A stretch of 64,000 nucleotides of DNA from Atherinomorus stipes (GCA_023101725.1 JALJCO010009025.1:620001-684000), one strand, 5' to 3'; counted from the stretch's first letter, positions 10,064 through 23,545 are shown. A program made the numbers and translations. The notes: a model not told the origin generated them from the sequence alone.

Positions 10064-11123
10064 TATGTCAAAGTATTGAATTCTTCTCTTCATCCATATA
10101 ACAAACCTAACAGAGTGCAGCTTCTTTTTGAAATTTATTTCTTATTTACTTTTGAATTATGTATTTATGCGTTTGCAAGGTCAAAAATAAATTTGATGTG
10201 CAACAGCTAATTGTAATGTTAATAGCTGCAGCTGGATGAAAACATTGCTAGCTGATATCCTTTGCCAAATAAAAGCACTTTGTCTGACTGAACAATGAAG
10301 TGAATGGGAAATGGAAATTCTGTGTGATTACCAGGGAAACCATTCAACACGAGCACGTTTTTCATCAACCCACCTAAAGATCAAACAAACCTGATTCAAA
10401 CCACAAGTCATCAAAGATGATAAAATCTTTTTTTTTTCCCTGTCCAAAAACAATGAGGGGCATCAGCTTGATTAAATTATTGAAATCAAACATCCAACCC
10501 AAGGAAATCTGTCTTTGAGGGATCAACGATGTAATTGTAGCAGTTAAATTTATTTTGAACTTAGAGAAAGAGTTTTTTTTTTGTTTGTTTTTGTCGTAAC
10601 AGCGTTTCCTCTTTCCTGTACCACTGATCACTGTCATTATTTCTGTTTTTTTCCCCATATTTAATCCTCAACAACAGCAAATATACCAAAACCAACTGGA
10701 GGTATATTATCAGGATGTTAAAAGGAAGGTATTTGTATTCAGGTATGGTTTACTTCTACAACCACCTTTCTCTCTAATCCATCTAGCAGACACCATACAA
10801 GTCTGAAAAAAATGTGGCCTCAAGTTAGGTACTTGCATGCAGGCTCAAGGGCAGGTTAGAACTCATGGGGTTAAACCTTCACCACCCAGCCACCGTCACA
10901 TTGCAACTTCCTAGAAAAAATCCAATATCATTGCATCAATGATATTGACATATTCCTGTATAGCTGATGAAGTAAACTTAACCTCTGTTCTTCCAGCAAT
11001 GATATGAAGTGGCAGTACTCTCTTGTGTTTTAAAGAAAACTGGAACATAACACAGATTAATTAGGTTTCATTTTTGTCTATCCCATTAGGCTCGGAAAAG
11101 GCGAAAGCGTCTTTATTTTTGTT
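10064..11123. other. Non-coding AT-rich DNA
   Basis: No gene recognised. Open frames are short and low-complexity (lysine/phenylalanine rich from A/T runs). Confidence 0.55.
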
Positions 11124-11230
<107 letters not shown>

Positions 11231-12439
11231 CAAGTCACATAATGGAGGAATAGAAAACAGAAGAAGAAATTGAGAAACACAACTTGGCAAAAAGATGAGA
11301 GGAGAATAAAGTAAAGGAGGCTCTGGACAGGGGTTTAAAAGCTCTCATACATCATCTCATTACCTCTGCTCTGTGTGCATGTGTGCATTTTCACACTTTT
11401 CTATGTGCCTTTTTACATTTGTTTCTGTGAGCTGTATTATATTTTCATGGATGTGTGTGCTTGTGCATCTCATGCATGAGTGGTCTCATGACAGATGCTA
11501 TTATTTGCATGTAAATGTTTCCCCTGCTGAATTTATAGCTGCCATCCATCACTGAGGATTTTTACTGTCCCCAGCCTTACAAATACCAGCCAAACTCTGC
11601 GTTGTTACAGTACACTGACTTAAAAGGAGTTTACACACCAGCCAACTGGGTTTAAGATGAGCAGCGTCAGTCTCAGATCCCTGCCATGCCATCATGGGAC
11701 AGAAAACTTGACTAGATGGATAGTGAGCAGGGTTTAGTCAAGAACAACTGTCAATAATGTAGTGCTCCTGTTAATTACAGCGCTGCACCAGAAAAAAGTT
11801 GCTTTTACCGTTAGCAACAGAGGCAGGGACTTTGTGAACAAACCATTGGTGTGCATAGATAGACACTGTAGGTGGTGCAGGAGCACCTGCCCTTTGCCCT
11901 CTGGACCTGGCAAGAGCCCTTTTGAAAGTTAAATTTTGTTTTTACAGTGTATGGGTTTTTTTTTGTTGTTGTTTTTTTTTGTGTGTGTCGTTCTCGAGCT
12001 AAACTAGTCTCGGGCTCAATCTCAATTCTCTTTTTTTAACCCCTATCCATTACCCCTTCCCCATGGCCATTGACACTTAAAACGAAGCTGAAAGTAGGTA
12101 GGGGGTAGGGCTGAAAGTCAACCCCCACAAATTGGGACACCCCTTCAACAATCACATACATACATCATCAGTGATCCCGCTGGCTTGTGTGTAAGCATAT
12201 GGACGCTGAGCTGTCAGCGCAAATCTCCAGAAATCAAGCCGTCTACAGCTGTGGGTTAACGCTAACAAGCAAATTCGGTTTGTGCATGACATTCCTGCTC
12301 GTGTTATATCCCACAAAGGACCTCCATGTAAATGAAGACCAGCAGCGATGTTGCCGCAGTTTTCATTGATCATCTGTCACTGTAGATTATCAGGGCTGCC
12401 CAGAGCACCGTTGGATTTCAACCTAGTAGGATTTATGTA
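11231..12439. other. Non-coding; possible MITE piece at 12012-12145
   Basis: No gene. Around 12012-12145 the left text CTCAATTCTC...CCCTATCCATTACCCC and the right text GGTAGGGGGTAGGGC...AATTGGGACACC are loosely inverted, suggesting a decayed MITE of a TGTCCCAATT-type family. This is weak. Confidence 0.35.
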
Positions 12440-13560
12440 ACTGAAATATCTATGTTTTTCCAGAAATTTTTTTTATGTATATTTTAGAAAAGAAAAGATG
12501 AGAAAAAAATATGACAACATAAAATTTAACAAAATAATTGTTTTTTTTTTTAATTTTTATTTATTAAAGGAGAAAAAAATATATTTATGGATTGGTTTTG
12601 GATTTTGTAGTATCGATTTGGTAAGGGATTGTCATCTCTTTTGTTTGGGGGTTGGAAGAGAAACTTTTGAAATAAAAAAGTTTAATCATATCTACTCCCC
12701 CCACTTCTCTAAAAAAAAAAGGGATACACCAATTCCGCAAAAAAAAATAAAAAGGGAAAAAGGGGGGGAGGGGGAAAAGGGGGGGGGGGGGGGGGAAAAG
12801 GGAGAGGGGGAGGGGGATTTTAAAAGGGGGAGGATGGGGGAAAAAAAAAGAAGATATTTCATAAAAAGGACTTGTCATTCAAATAGAAGCGGTGTTTGTG
12901 TTGAAGGAAGAAGAAAAAAAAAAATGATTAAAAAGTAAAAATCTGAGAAGAGAAGACGAGGTGGTGTTCTTTTCGTCGGGACGAAAAAAGAAAAAAAAAA
13001 GAGGGAGTAGATGCGCACATGATGGTGGTGTCTGATGGCGTTGATATGACACAATAAGAGAAAAAAAAAGGAGAAAAGAAAAAAAATGGAATTCGAAATA
13101 ATATGATATGTGGTGTGGGCATGGGGGGAGCCCTACCAAAGCCCCCTAAAGGCACGGCCGAATAAATATCATAAATACTTCAACACTTTCTATTCTCATT
13201 TATCTTCGAAAAATTTTTTAAAAAGATTGTGAAGAAAAGGGGGAAAAAAAAGAAAAAAAGAAAAACTTTTTTCTCTTTCTTCCCTTTTAGACCCAGTGGG
13301 GTAGTGGTCGTTGCTTTGTTTTTGTCTTTTGTCTTTTTGTAGATTTGGTGTTTTGGGGTTTTTAAGGAATTAGTATAAAAGGTAATGACGGCAAGAATGA
13401 AGAAGAGAAAGAAGAAAAAAAAATAAAAAAAAAAAATTAAAAAAAATGTGTTTGAAGAGTTATACAAATAAAAAAAAAATATAAAAAATCTCTAAAATTC
13501 TCCAAAATATTTGCTGGATAATGGGGGTAATGAAGAAATAAATAATAAAATACAAATAAT
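12440..13560. repeat. Homopolymer-dense low-complexity block
   Basis: Runs of A, G and T of 5-17 bases follow each other for about 1.1 kb, including a G-rich core at 12764-12836. Frames of 75-146 residues across it are Lys/Gly/Phe/Pro homopolymer translations, not genes. The texture is unlike the flanks and unlike any microsatellite, and it resembles other degraded blocks at 22170-22610 and 25377-26060. Confidence 0.7.
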
Positions 13561-15689
13561 TAAAAGAATATATTTACTTATTAGCCCTGTCAGCTCTGGC
13601 ACAGTTCTTCTTTGCTGCTCTTAAACCAGCTGTGCTGTACTCTGCTGTCTGCAGCCTGCCGTTTTAGAGGGGAGAGGAAGAACTGACATCTGTAAGGAGC
13701 TAACTAGCTATCATGTTGGTGGTGTGTCAGTATTTCACTCTGGATTCCCAAGACTGCATTTATAGATAAATGGCTTCAATTTGCTAAACTAATTAATGTT
13801 TTACATGTTTTGACCTGAGCCAGGCTTATCACCATGATGATCAAATCACAGTCATGCAGGTGGAAAATATATATATTCTTTTATAGCATAGCAGTATCTG
13901 TAATTGGTACCGGCCAATACCCACAGCACAAGTATCAGAATCGGTATCGGAGCATGTCGGCAGTTCCACATGCTGCACAAAGTGCCCTTATTTTTCCCTG
14001 AGCACCTTCCCCCCAAAATGTCTGTGCATGCCACTTGAACCTGCATCGGTATAAAAGGAGGACCTGGATAATAGTGTTTGCTTTGTGTGGTGTTCTGTTC
14101 TGTTTGCCAGATTTATAAAGCTGCATGCAGGTATGACTCTTTTTGTGAATCTAAATCATTGTGAAACTAAAAAAAATGGCAAAAAATTGATTTGTAATCC
14201 CATATTAACTATGAATAGATGTAAACATTTCCCTAACTGGTCATTTACAAATCGAGACATCCATTGCAACACAGCTAAATAGAAATGACAATCACACCAG
14301 CACTAGCGAAGAAGCACAAACTTTACCAAATGTGGAGCTGAGGTAGCCATCAGAGAAGAGGAGAAAATTAAATCTGTTTCATTTAGAGCAAAAACTGCTG
14401 AGTTGAAAAAATTCAGTAACAGAGACAATCAGCTCTCTAAGTTCAAAGCAGAGAAACCCATACAGGTCAATGGAAATGAGAATAGTGAAGAAAGAGTCAG
14501 CTGGATAATAAATGAAAAGCAAAAGCACGCATCAGTTCACACAAATGCAGGGTTTCATTAAAAACCCCTGATTTATCTGCAACAGATGAGCACACAGCCT
14601 GAACCTGTGTGTGGAGACGATCAGGAAGGAAGCACGTAGAAGTCACGAGCAAATTTAATGCAGATAAAGCTATATACAGTATATGTAAACATATACATAA
14701 ACATAAAATACATATCAACATAGGAAAAAGTTATGATATATCTTTTAAAAAGCCTGAAAGCTTTTTTCATAATATTTTATGTTGATGCTATTTATAGGAG
14801 TAATACTGGACCTGGTGTTAGTGTAAATTAACGTATCAGAACCAGGCAGTGTTGAAGTAGAGACAAAAATGTCTGGTCTCTGCAGGCATCTGCAGTTTTT
14901 TCACGGCCACTGCTCTTCTTTCTATGAAAAGCTTTTCATGAAGACAAAATCCTTTTCAAGAAAAGCGCATCCACACAAAACTACTGAAACCGCAATAGTA
15001 TAAATGCCAGACCTGCAGGTGATGCTGCAACACTGCCACAGAAATGCAGCATAAACAAAGAAGACATGGAACGTACGTATAAACTCAGATGTGCGGCGCA
15101 TGCTGTCTTCTCATGTGTACATATGGTGATGGTGGAGGCACAGAAGTCATGTAATAGTAGCTCAGTAACTTCTGCAGCTTGTATGCAGTACTTTTATGGT
15201 GATTGCTGGGGTTTGCACATATTGTACAGGTTAAAGGAGAGGTGGGGCTATGGCATCATAAGTAGTAATGGGTCGTTCACAAACAAACTGGCTGAGTTTT
15301 TTGTGGCGAAGCTAGAAGAGACAATTCCTGTTGGGGAAAGCCAAATTTTCAGAGGGGACTGGGGGTCATTCATTTTGATGGGCACACTGGCATTTTCAAA
15401 CGATCGTCGAGAAAATTGTGCGTCGACCATCCACGCAAGCTGGATTTTAATTTGACGGTGTGGATCGATAAATCTCCGAGTTGAGTGTGAAGTTTGAGTA
15501 GTGTGGGTTTGAGGAGAGACATGAGAAATATTTATTACAACCGCAAACTGTATTTAACATAAGTAATAGATAAGAATGACATTTGTAAAGAAAAAGAAAA
15601 AGGAAAAGGAGAAAGTATAAAATAAAAAAATAGCTGTGACTGGATTTTATTTTAAAAATTATTAAAATATTACATGTGGGACAGTGCTT
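13561..15689. other. Non-coding; fragment of a GATACC-type hAT MITE
   Basis: No gene. The stretch 13885-13965 (CAGTATCTGTAATTGGTACC and ATCGGTATCGGAG) resembles the body of the MITE at 36377-36872, so it is probably a small fragment of that family. The 129-residue frame 15066-15455 has no recognised domain. Its last third contains CGATCGTCGA-type text like that near 16490-16560. Confidence 0.4.
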
Positions 15690-15965
15690 GCCTCTCGGCT
15701 CTCCTCCCCCGCTGGTAAACTGCACATGGAGGAGGTGCATAGTACGCCCACGCGAGGGCCAGGTGGAGGCTGCGGGCTGAGGAAGGCAGGGGGTGTCGGA
15801 CCGTGGACTCGGACCGGCGGGATGAAACGCTGCTTTAGACTCTGAGAAAATCTACATACACTCCGTCGGCAGGCTGCACTGCTCGGACGCTGGAGGTGAT
15901 GCGCAGTGGAGAAGATGCACCGGGCGCTCGCAGCCGCGGGCTAGGAGGAGACGGAGCGTCGTATT
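15690..15965. promoter_or_regulatory. CpG-rich patch, candidate island
   Basis: This 275 bp stretch is clearly GC-rich with many CpG dinucleotides (CACGCGAGG, GGACCGGCGGG, GCAGCCGCGGGC, GGAGCGTCG) between AT-rich flanks. It could be an unmethylated promoter or first exon of an unseen gene. No TATA box, clear splice donor or coding frame supports this. Confidence 0.25.
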
Positions 15966-16189
15966 TAATAAGTAATAATCTTTAAAGTTGTATAGTGCTA
16001 GTCAGTAGACTGTCTGTTGCTTTGCAAATGCAAGTTTTTTTCTGTCCCTGTAGGCTGGATTGACGGCATCCGTCCTGTTGTGAGAGGCACTGTGAGGGGG
16101 GGGTTGGTGGGGATATGGACATCTGACCCATGGCTAAAGAATTGTAGTTGTGAGGGTATATAATAAACTAATAACGAATGAACATATAA

Positions 16190-16582
16190 ACAGGCTAGAT
16201 GAGACTTTATTAATATCTCAGCTGGTGTTCACACCGGTGAGGCTGACTGATCCTCTTCCGGCAGCGTTTTGTCCGTTCTGACTCCGGTTTTTAGCTGCCA
16301 AACAGCACCTTTAATTTTCCCACCTCAAAATGAGAAATCGCTTGTCCCCCAAAGTTTTTGTGGCAGAATCTCTCCTCTCCATGGTCCTGCTGGGTGAAGC
16401 AAAGCATGTTTAAGGGGACGGGGGGAAAAATGACGATGGATGTGGTGGAATTTATAAGACCTTGTTGTACGACGAGATGGACGATACGAACGTGATAAAT
16501 CACACGGGGTCCAATCGTCGACCATTTTACGATCAAATGTGCGATCATTTCTACGATCGTTTGATAAATGAGGGCCACTGTG
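16190..16582 (-). pseudogene. DNA-transposon fragment with Myb/SANT-like remnant
   Basis: Read on the minus strand it starts TGGCCCTCATTTATCAAACG and continues to a frame with HFEVGKLKVLFGS, a stop, then KPESERTKRCRKRISQP. A homologous copy starts at 51191 on the plus strand and shares the terminus, the GTGCTGTTTGGCA text and the GGATCAGTCAGCCTCACC text. The E-V-x-x-L-x-VLFGS pattern resembles the Myb/SANT-like accessory protein of PIF/Harbinger transposons, whose role is DNA binding and nuclear import of the transposase. The coding sequence is broken and the family call is an inference. The repeat relationship itself is direct. Confidence 0.45.
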
Positions 16583-16734
16583 TGGCGAATCCCAGGGGGG
16601 ACCAGGACCAATATGTGAAAGATAGAAGGGGGACAGACTTTCAGAAAACAGGGAGTATAGGGGAGCAAGCCCTTCAACTTTAAAAATGTATCAGTAAAAA
16701 GTTGAAACATTAGTTAAAGGAGTCATCACCTATG

Positions 16735-17300
16735 TTCACTCGGACCCCCATTTCTCATCATATCACTCCCATCCTGCAACAACTCCACTGGCTCCCCATC
16801 AAACCAAAAATTATCTTCAAACTCCTCCTCACTACATTCAAGGCCCTCCATAACATGGCTCCATCTTACATCTCAGATCTCCTTCATGTTAACACCCCTA
16901 CCCGCTCCCTTCGATCCTCCCACACCTTCCAGCTCTCCGTTCCCCCGGCCCGTCTTGTCTCAATGGGGAACCGGGCATTTAGTCGCTCTGCTCCCCATCT
17001 CTGGAATTCCCTCCCTCCTGATCTCCATACTCTGGACTCCTTCCCTCTTTTCAAATCCAGACTCAAAACTTTCCTGTTCAGACAGTCTTATTCCACTTAG
17101 TCCATATGCATCACTCCAATATTGTTTTTGTTTTTTTTTCTCTCTCCCTCTCCCTATTGTTTTGCTTTCTGTGGTACCTTTAATGGTTGCATTTTTACTG
17201 TTTTTAGCTTCCTGTTTTTAATGTTTTATCTGCCTGTACAGTCTCATTGGGTGTTTTGAAAAGGCGCTTTCAAATAAAATGTATTATTATTATTATTATG
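16735..17300 (+). mobile_element. L2-clade LINE 3' end (RT C-terminus and 3' UTR)
   Basis: The frame 16732-17100 encodes the C-terminal part of an L2-type reverse transcriptase polyprotein. Visible landmarks are HHITPILQQLHWLPI, FKLLLTTFKALHNMAPSYIS, LRSS, LWNSLPPDL and the terminal FKSRLKTFLFRQSY before TAG. It is followed by a 3' UTR with GTGTTTTGAAAAGGCGC and CAAATAAAATGTATTATT, ending in a TTA microsatellite, the tail form that L2 uses in place of poly(A). This is a 5'-truncated copy, as usual for LINEs. The catalytic YADD region is absent, so it cannot be active. The frame is unbroken over 122 codons, suggesting a fairly recent insertion. Confidence 0.9.
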
Positions 17301-20300
17301 TTTCACGTATCCAATTTTCCTTAAATAGTCTTTAAATCCACCTTAATTATCCCGTTAGCTCGAGGAAAAAAACTTTTCTCAAGACAGTGCGATTAACTTT
17401 TCTGTTTTCACAAGAAAAGCAATATTGTGTCCTGAGAAAACTAGAAAAATTAACTCATTATCTTGAGAATATGATGAAAAAAGAATAACAGTGGACTACG
17501 ACCGCTATCAGCTTCCGTAATAAAGCTTTAAGTAAAAAATAAATGTAAAAAATTGCTTTACAGCATGCAATTAATTCATAATAGCTAAATGAGTTCAAAT
17601 AAAATCTTTGTGTGACACTAAATGAAGAGTCACTTGGGACCCGTAGTTGACTTTTCTATTGGAGCTAAGTCAAAAGAGCCAAATCTTTGAAAAGAGCCAG
17701 ACTGCCCATCACTAATCATCTGTCGAGAACGGATGCTTATAGATGGTGAACATGGAGGCAAAAAAGTTACATTTTCAGATTTATTCACTTTAGGACCCTG
17801 GTTTCAAGTAAGTGTTTTCTGGCTCCTGAGATACTGAATTCAATTGGATGAAATGTCCAAATAATAAATAACTGTAGCAGATACACCTAAACTTGTCTCA
17901 GTGTGGACATGGCCAAGACATCGTTTCCAATTTTGTTAAAAGCTGGAATTTAAGAAATCTCAGCAGAACATTAAAAAAAAAAAAAAGAAAGAAACTCTGG
18001 TAATTCTTAACACAGCTGTCTGAAAATTCAGCTGGAAGTTTAGTTATATGTCCTTTAGTTTTAAAAGTAAACAGACAATGGTGAGTTTAGCAAAGCACAC
18101 CAAGAAGGTAGACTGTTGGGAGCAATTGTGGCAGAAAGGAGTGAAGTTGAGATTTTTAAAGCACTGAAATTACAGAAATTTGCTTTTGTTTAATAATTTT
18201 AATTCTTACATTTACATTTTTAATTCTTATAATTTACAATGAACAAACAAAATACTCACAAATACTTACATAAATTGCTGCATTTTATTCTTTGTATTTT
18301 TTAATTGCAGTCACTAAAGTATTTTTCATACAGTGTGATGCATGTGACAATTTGGGCTTTCTGCGTGTGAATTGGTGCCAGTGTTGTGATTAAATGGACT
18401 TATTTTGAGATATAAAAAGTGTGTGGGTGGTCTCTTAAAATTAAGGTGTTGTTAACTGCCTGACCAAGATGCATGCTGCAACCCAAACTCTAAAAAGTAA
18501 TGAAAAGTGCCTCAAATCTGACCGGAGATGTTGGCAGCTTAGACAAAATGAATTCTTTTTAAAGCAAATTGCTGTATTTAATCATTGATCCTTGTTTTTT
18601 ATAATTAAGTACAGCCATTGAAGTGGGAAAGTAGGCTTCCATCATAAAATATTTATGTATTTGAACATTTGTTCAAATTTCAATGATTAACATTCATCAT
18701 TTATGCTTTTATCCCTGTTTTTAGTGTTTTAAGTCAGTGTGTTGCAACAGATATTGCAATCTTTACCTTCTGGTGATGCAGGCTGCATGAAGAGTATTGA
18801 CAACGTAGCTTAAGTACAACAGAAAAGAAAAACTGTTATGAACCAATAACACTTGCATCATCTCGTACACAAAACTTTTACACACAGTTGAGTCATAAAG
18901 TTCTTTCTGCTTGCAGTGCTTACTGCTGCTTTTGCTTTGGATGTATAAACAAGTAGGATTCTTCACTCATCGCTTGTTATTCAGGGGTAAGGTCATGATG
19001 TTGAGCTGTATGGCAGCTCTGGACTCGAGCATCTTTCAGATCAATCCAAAACATGATATATTAACTTCACTAAAATATACTCGGGGCTTCATTAAGTACT
19101 ATGGAGTACCAAGCGTCGAAGTAGCCTTAACAGTCACATCAAACTTCCTACAGTTTGCATGAAATATGAAAATATAGCACTTCTTCACTGAAAAAAAAAA
19201 AGTATGATCTGAACTTGCATGGAGATTTGTGTAATTATGCTGATCTCATCAAAGTTATGGTTTAACATTATTATGACTGGTATGTGGACATTTTCCTCGC
19301 CAGTGCTGTTTATTAAGTGTGCAAAATATACACGATGCCTTTTGGAGCTGAGAAACTGCAGAAACACCCAAAGAGAAACAGTATGTGACACTTCAAAAAA
19401 TAAGTGATGGATACTGGAGAGGGCTTATTTACTGTTAATGTTGAAGCATCAAATATCAGAGAAACCAGATCAGAGAGTAAAGAACTGGCTTTTTAAGTAC
19501 ATATATTCTGTGAAGCAACACTTGAAAAACAACCACCACCTTCCAAAAAAGGGACATAACTTCCTTAGAAAATGATAAATGCTTTCACAGCACATGACTG
19601 GCAAACTGCATAAGCATCTATTTAGCATCTGTGCTTATTTTTGCTATGGTAGTAGGTCTGTCAATGTACATCTGTCATTGCTACTTAGCTGTTCTCTGCA
19701 AGGACCACAAAAGGAGGAAAATGTGTCACTGTGATTTGTTCAAGCATAAATTTTATGTTTAAAGCTTGGAACACATCACAAAATTTAACTCCAAATTGTA
19801 AGCCTTTTGGTCACAGCTGCAGGTTTTCAACATTGCAGAAAGTCTGCGCCTTTTAGCAGAAAATGAAGCAGGTCACCTTGGACAGTCGCCATAATTTATC
19901 TTTAGTGTGTCAGAATTCAATTCTCCTGTCTCCTGATTAAGGTTCAGGCTAGCTGTTATAGAATTTGGAGTAATTTTAGATGTTTGATTTTGTGGTGCAA
20001 TTTTCAATGTAATTCTGTAGTTTGAGGTGCTCTGCATCTGCAGCCTGGATGCAGTCTGCTTTTCTGTCACTGTAACCTGCACAAATCAGTTGCTTAAATC
20101 TTTTATGAGTATTTCAACAAGCAGCTATGTTTTATAAGTCCTGTAAGTTTGCAATTCACAGCACATCTTTAATAGCTACAACTGGAAAGGGTGCATCTCC
20201 TCTGTTTCCAATCTACGTCATGGCAACCTTGCAAAAAAAATGTGAAATATGTACATTTTTAGTTTTGCTTTAGTGCATGTCTTTTTTCAATGTTTTCTCC

Positions 20301-22159
20301 AGAAAAAAAGAGGCCTCTACTTACTCTGTTTTCACCACACACACACACAAACATACACAGGGCAAAGCGTGATATAATATGATGTGACATGTTTGAGTGG
20401 AGCTCAAAGACAGAGTGAGTGAAGCGAGGAATGTCTTTAATGTAACACCTACTCATCTACATCAAAAACAAGTAAAAGACAACACCTCTTCAGACAAGCA
20501 TGCACACTGACTCACACTCTCTCCTATACACTCACACACACACAGGAGAAAAAGAAAAGCCTGCAATGCTTCAGTAACACACTCCTGTTCTCATAAGCTG
20601 ACACCAAATATTCTTTAAAACAGACATGGAGGCAATCCAGACATATAAAGATTTTAATACATTCTCATGTATAATCTTTCTAGCAACAGGGAAAGATGAG
20701 TCACAGCGGCAACAGCAAGTGATAAAAGCAAGTGTTGGACCTCAGCAGTACATGCAAACACAAAATTTTACCTTGAACAAATTCTAAACTAATTAAAACT
20801 CAAATTGCGCAGCATTATCTTTGTGCACTTTCTGCCACAAACACAATTATCCATAAGCTTTTTCTCAAATGTCAATTACTGACTCAGACAATGGGAAAAT
20901 CTTATTACTAATTATCTAGCATTATACTCGTTTTGTCAAGTTACTCCCCATTGAGAGGGGATGATTACTGAGACGGTGTTGTGACTGATGAGAGGCACTC
21001 TGGGTCAAATGAGCTGTTGTGCAGAGTGAATGGAGGTGCTGGTATCAGACCAATAATGTGACTTCGGCTATAAAGACAGTCTCTGTGATAAGAAATGGTT
21101 GCCTGACAGTCTTCTCTTCTCCTTTTGCTCCATTTCCACTGGATGTCTGTATTTGTGCTGAGTGTATTTTGTGTCAGGTGGCCCAACAACCAAATCATGA
21201 AAGCACACACTACATGGGCAAAAATGCTGTCGGTAGAGTTTTCACTTTGACTCCCATTCAGGCGGAGCTGTACCGCATGTCTTTCCCCACATTGCCTGTC
21301 TCTCTAAACTGACAGTGTGTAACAAAATTTTAGTTGATGCATCTATAAAAGCCACACTTCATGAAAATTAACCTGTCAAGCTTCTTTTTGGCAAGAAGAA
21401 TATACAGAAGAGAGGACAGAAAACTGTTGCTTGAATGTGCAGCTCCTCTGCAATTTTTCCTCCTACCTCACAGATTTACTGTTTATGTTCACTCATACCA
21501 CTAATATGGTCTTGATTATGGCAGTAGGAAATTGTATTTAACTCGACTATTACTTTTAGTTGTGAGCATTTGGCACCACATGTTTTATAAACATCTTCTG
21601 GACTGAAATTAAAAAAAGATGATTTTTGGCTGGAGTTTCTTCTGTAAAAAAGCAGCTGACATTTAGATGCTTAATATATATAGACCCATGTGATCGCTGC
21701 CACAAAGCTTTACCGTTGGGCTGATCTTAGACTGTTTGACGTAACATTTGTGTAGAATTTTGCCCTTTTTTACCTCTCTTGGTCCGCTGTCTCATGTTGT
21801 CCTTCTGGCAGTTCAAAGTCAGGTGGTTAGGTCAGCTGGAGACTTCAAATTGCCCAGAGGTGTCAGTGTAAGTTTGAATGGCTGTCTTTCTATATTGTCA
21901 CAGGAATTCATCGGTTGGTCACGGTCTTATCTAATATAAGTGTGTCAGACACCAGATGCCTGGAAACTGAGTGAAAGAGGATTCATTAGAGTGGCATGCT
22001 GCCTGGGAGGCTACTTTTCATCTACACTGTGAAGGATAATGAAAAATACCCCTCAGTTGTGACAGAACTATTTTTGTTTTTGCTTTTGTCGGACAGTAAT
22101 TTTAAAATTAACTAAAGCCAGCAGGATGCGCAGTGTCTCAGTGGAAAGTAATTTTCTCC
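17301..22159. other. About 4.9 kb non-coding AT-rich DNA
   Basis: No gene recognised. Near 17690-17714, GAAAAGAGCCAGACTGCCCA followed by TCACTA resembles the right end of a teleost hAT MITE, but I find no left end. Short CA runs lie at about 20332-20350 and 20526-20545. No tRNA-like, rRNA-like or conserved hairpin structure was seen. Confidence 0.5.
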
Positions 22160-23545
22160 AAATACTGGAATGGGGTTATCGGGGGGGGCGGCCCCCCTCT
22201 TCAAAACCAGAGGGGTGTTTTTTTTTTGTTTTTTTTTTTTCTTAATGATTTTTTATAAAAAAAAACAATTTTTAGGAAAAAGAGGGTCCCAATTTTACCC
22301 TGGGGCCAGGAAACTTAAGGCGCGGGTTCCATATTTAATTTTGTATTCTTGTCTTCGGATTTGCGGCTCTTTTTCCAGAACAATGGGGAGAAAAGGGGGG
22401 GGGAGGTGTCCACTGATCACCACCTGGTGGGGGGGGTCCAGTGGGGGGGGGGGGTGGGGGAGGTAAGCGGGGGGGCCCGGAGGGGTGTGGGGGGGTGCGG
22501 GGGGGGGGTGGGGGGGGCCCCCCTGGGGGGGGGGGTTTACACCCCCCCTTTGGGGGGGTTTCCCCCATTTAGGGGGGGGGGGGCCCCTTGTTCTAGTTGT
22601 GCGGTCCCTTTGTGGCCGGTGGAGGGGGGTGGGCCCCGGAGCCGGCCCTTTGTCGCCGATCCTGTTCATAACCTTTATGGACAGGATTTCTAGTAGCAGC
22701 CGAGGTGTTGAGGGGATCTGGTTTGGTGGCCTCAGGATTGAGTCTCTGTTGTTTGCAGATGACGTGGTTCTGTTGGCGTCGTCGGGTCGTGATCTCCAAC
22801 TCTCGCTGGAGCAATTTGCAGCCGAGTGTGAAGCGGCCGGGATGAGAATCAGCACCTCCAAATCTGAGACCATGGTCCTCGCCCGGAAAAGGGTGGAGTG
22901 TTCTCTCCACGTCGGGAGTGAGGTCCTGCCCCAGGTGGAAGAGTTCAAGTATCTCGGGGTCTTGTCCACGAGTGAGGGAAAAATGGAGCGGGAGATGGAC
23001 AGACGGATCGGTGCGGTGATGCGGACGCTGCATCGGTCCGTCGTGGTGAAGAAGGAGCTGAGCCAGAAGGCGAAGCTCTCGATTTACCGGTCCATCTACG
23101 TTCCTACCCTCATCCATGGACATGAGCTGTGGGTCATGACCAAGAGAACGAGATCGCGGGTACAAGTGGCCGAAATGAGTTTCCTCCGCAGGGTGGCCGG
23201 ACTCTCCCTTAGAGATAGGGTGAGGAGCTCAGTCATCCGGGAGGGGCTCAAAGTAGAGCCGCTGCTCCTCCGTATAGAGAGGAGCCAGATGAGGTGGCTC
23301 GGGCATCTGGTCAGGATGCCTCCTGGATGCCTCCCTGGTGAGGTGTTCCAGGCACGTCCCACCAGGACCAGATCCCGGGGGAGACCCAGGACACGCTGGG
23401 GGGACTACGTCTCCCGGCTGGCCTGGAAACGCCTCGGGATCCCCCCGGATGAGCTGGCGGCTGTTGCCGGGTGAGGGAAGTCTGGGCTCCCCTGCTTAGG
23501 CAGCTGCCCCCGCAACCTGATCCCGGATAAGCGGAAGAAGATGGT
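22160..23545 (+). mobile_element. RTE-like LINE, endonuclease tail and RT, interior collapsed
   Basis: The right part (frame 22485-23474) is a non-LTR reverse transcriptase. It has PLSPILFITFMDRIS, catalytic LLFADDVVLLASS (FADD at 22751-22762), an intact stretch with EEFKYLGVL, the thumb-like RTLHRSVVVKKELSQKAKLS, and a C-terminus RWLGHLVRMPPG...RGRPRTRWGDYVSRLAW. The left part has STDHHLV (about 22407-22430), matching the final motif of an AP-type endonuclease. Between them only about 230 bp of almost pure G runs remain where roughly 1 kb of RT sequence would be expected. The 3' end has GGATAAGCGGAAGAAGATGG and a GGTAC tandem tail. The clade (RTE/Expander-like) is from memory of the C-terminal pattern. 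It is non-functional as written. Confidence 0.88.

Noticed and set aside
22295..22969. 224-residue minus-strand frame opposite the LINE
   Set aside because: Antisense shadow of the reverse transcriptase and of the G-run block.
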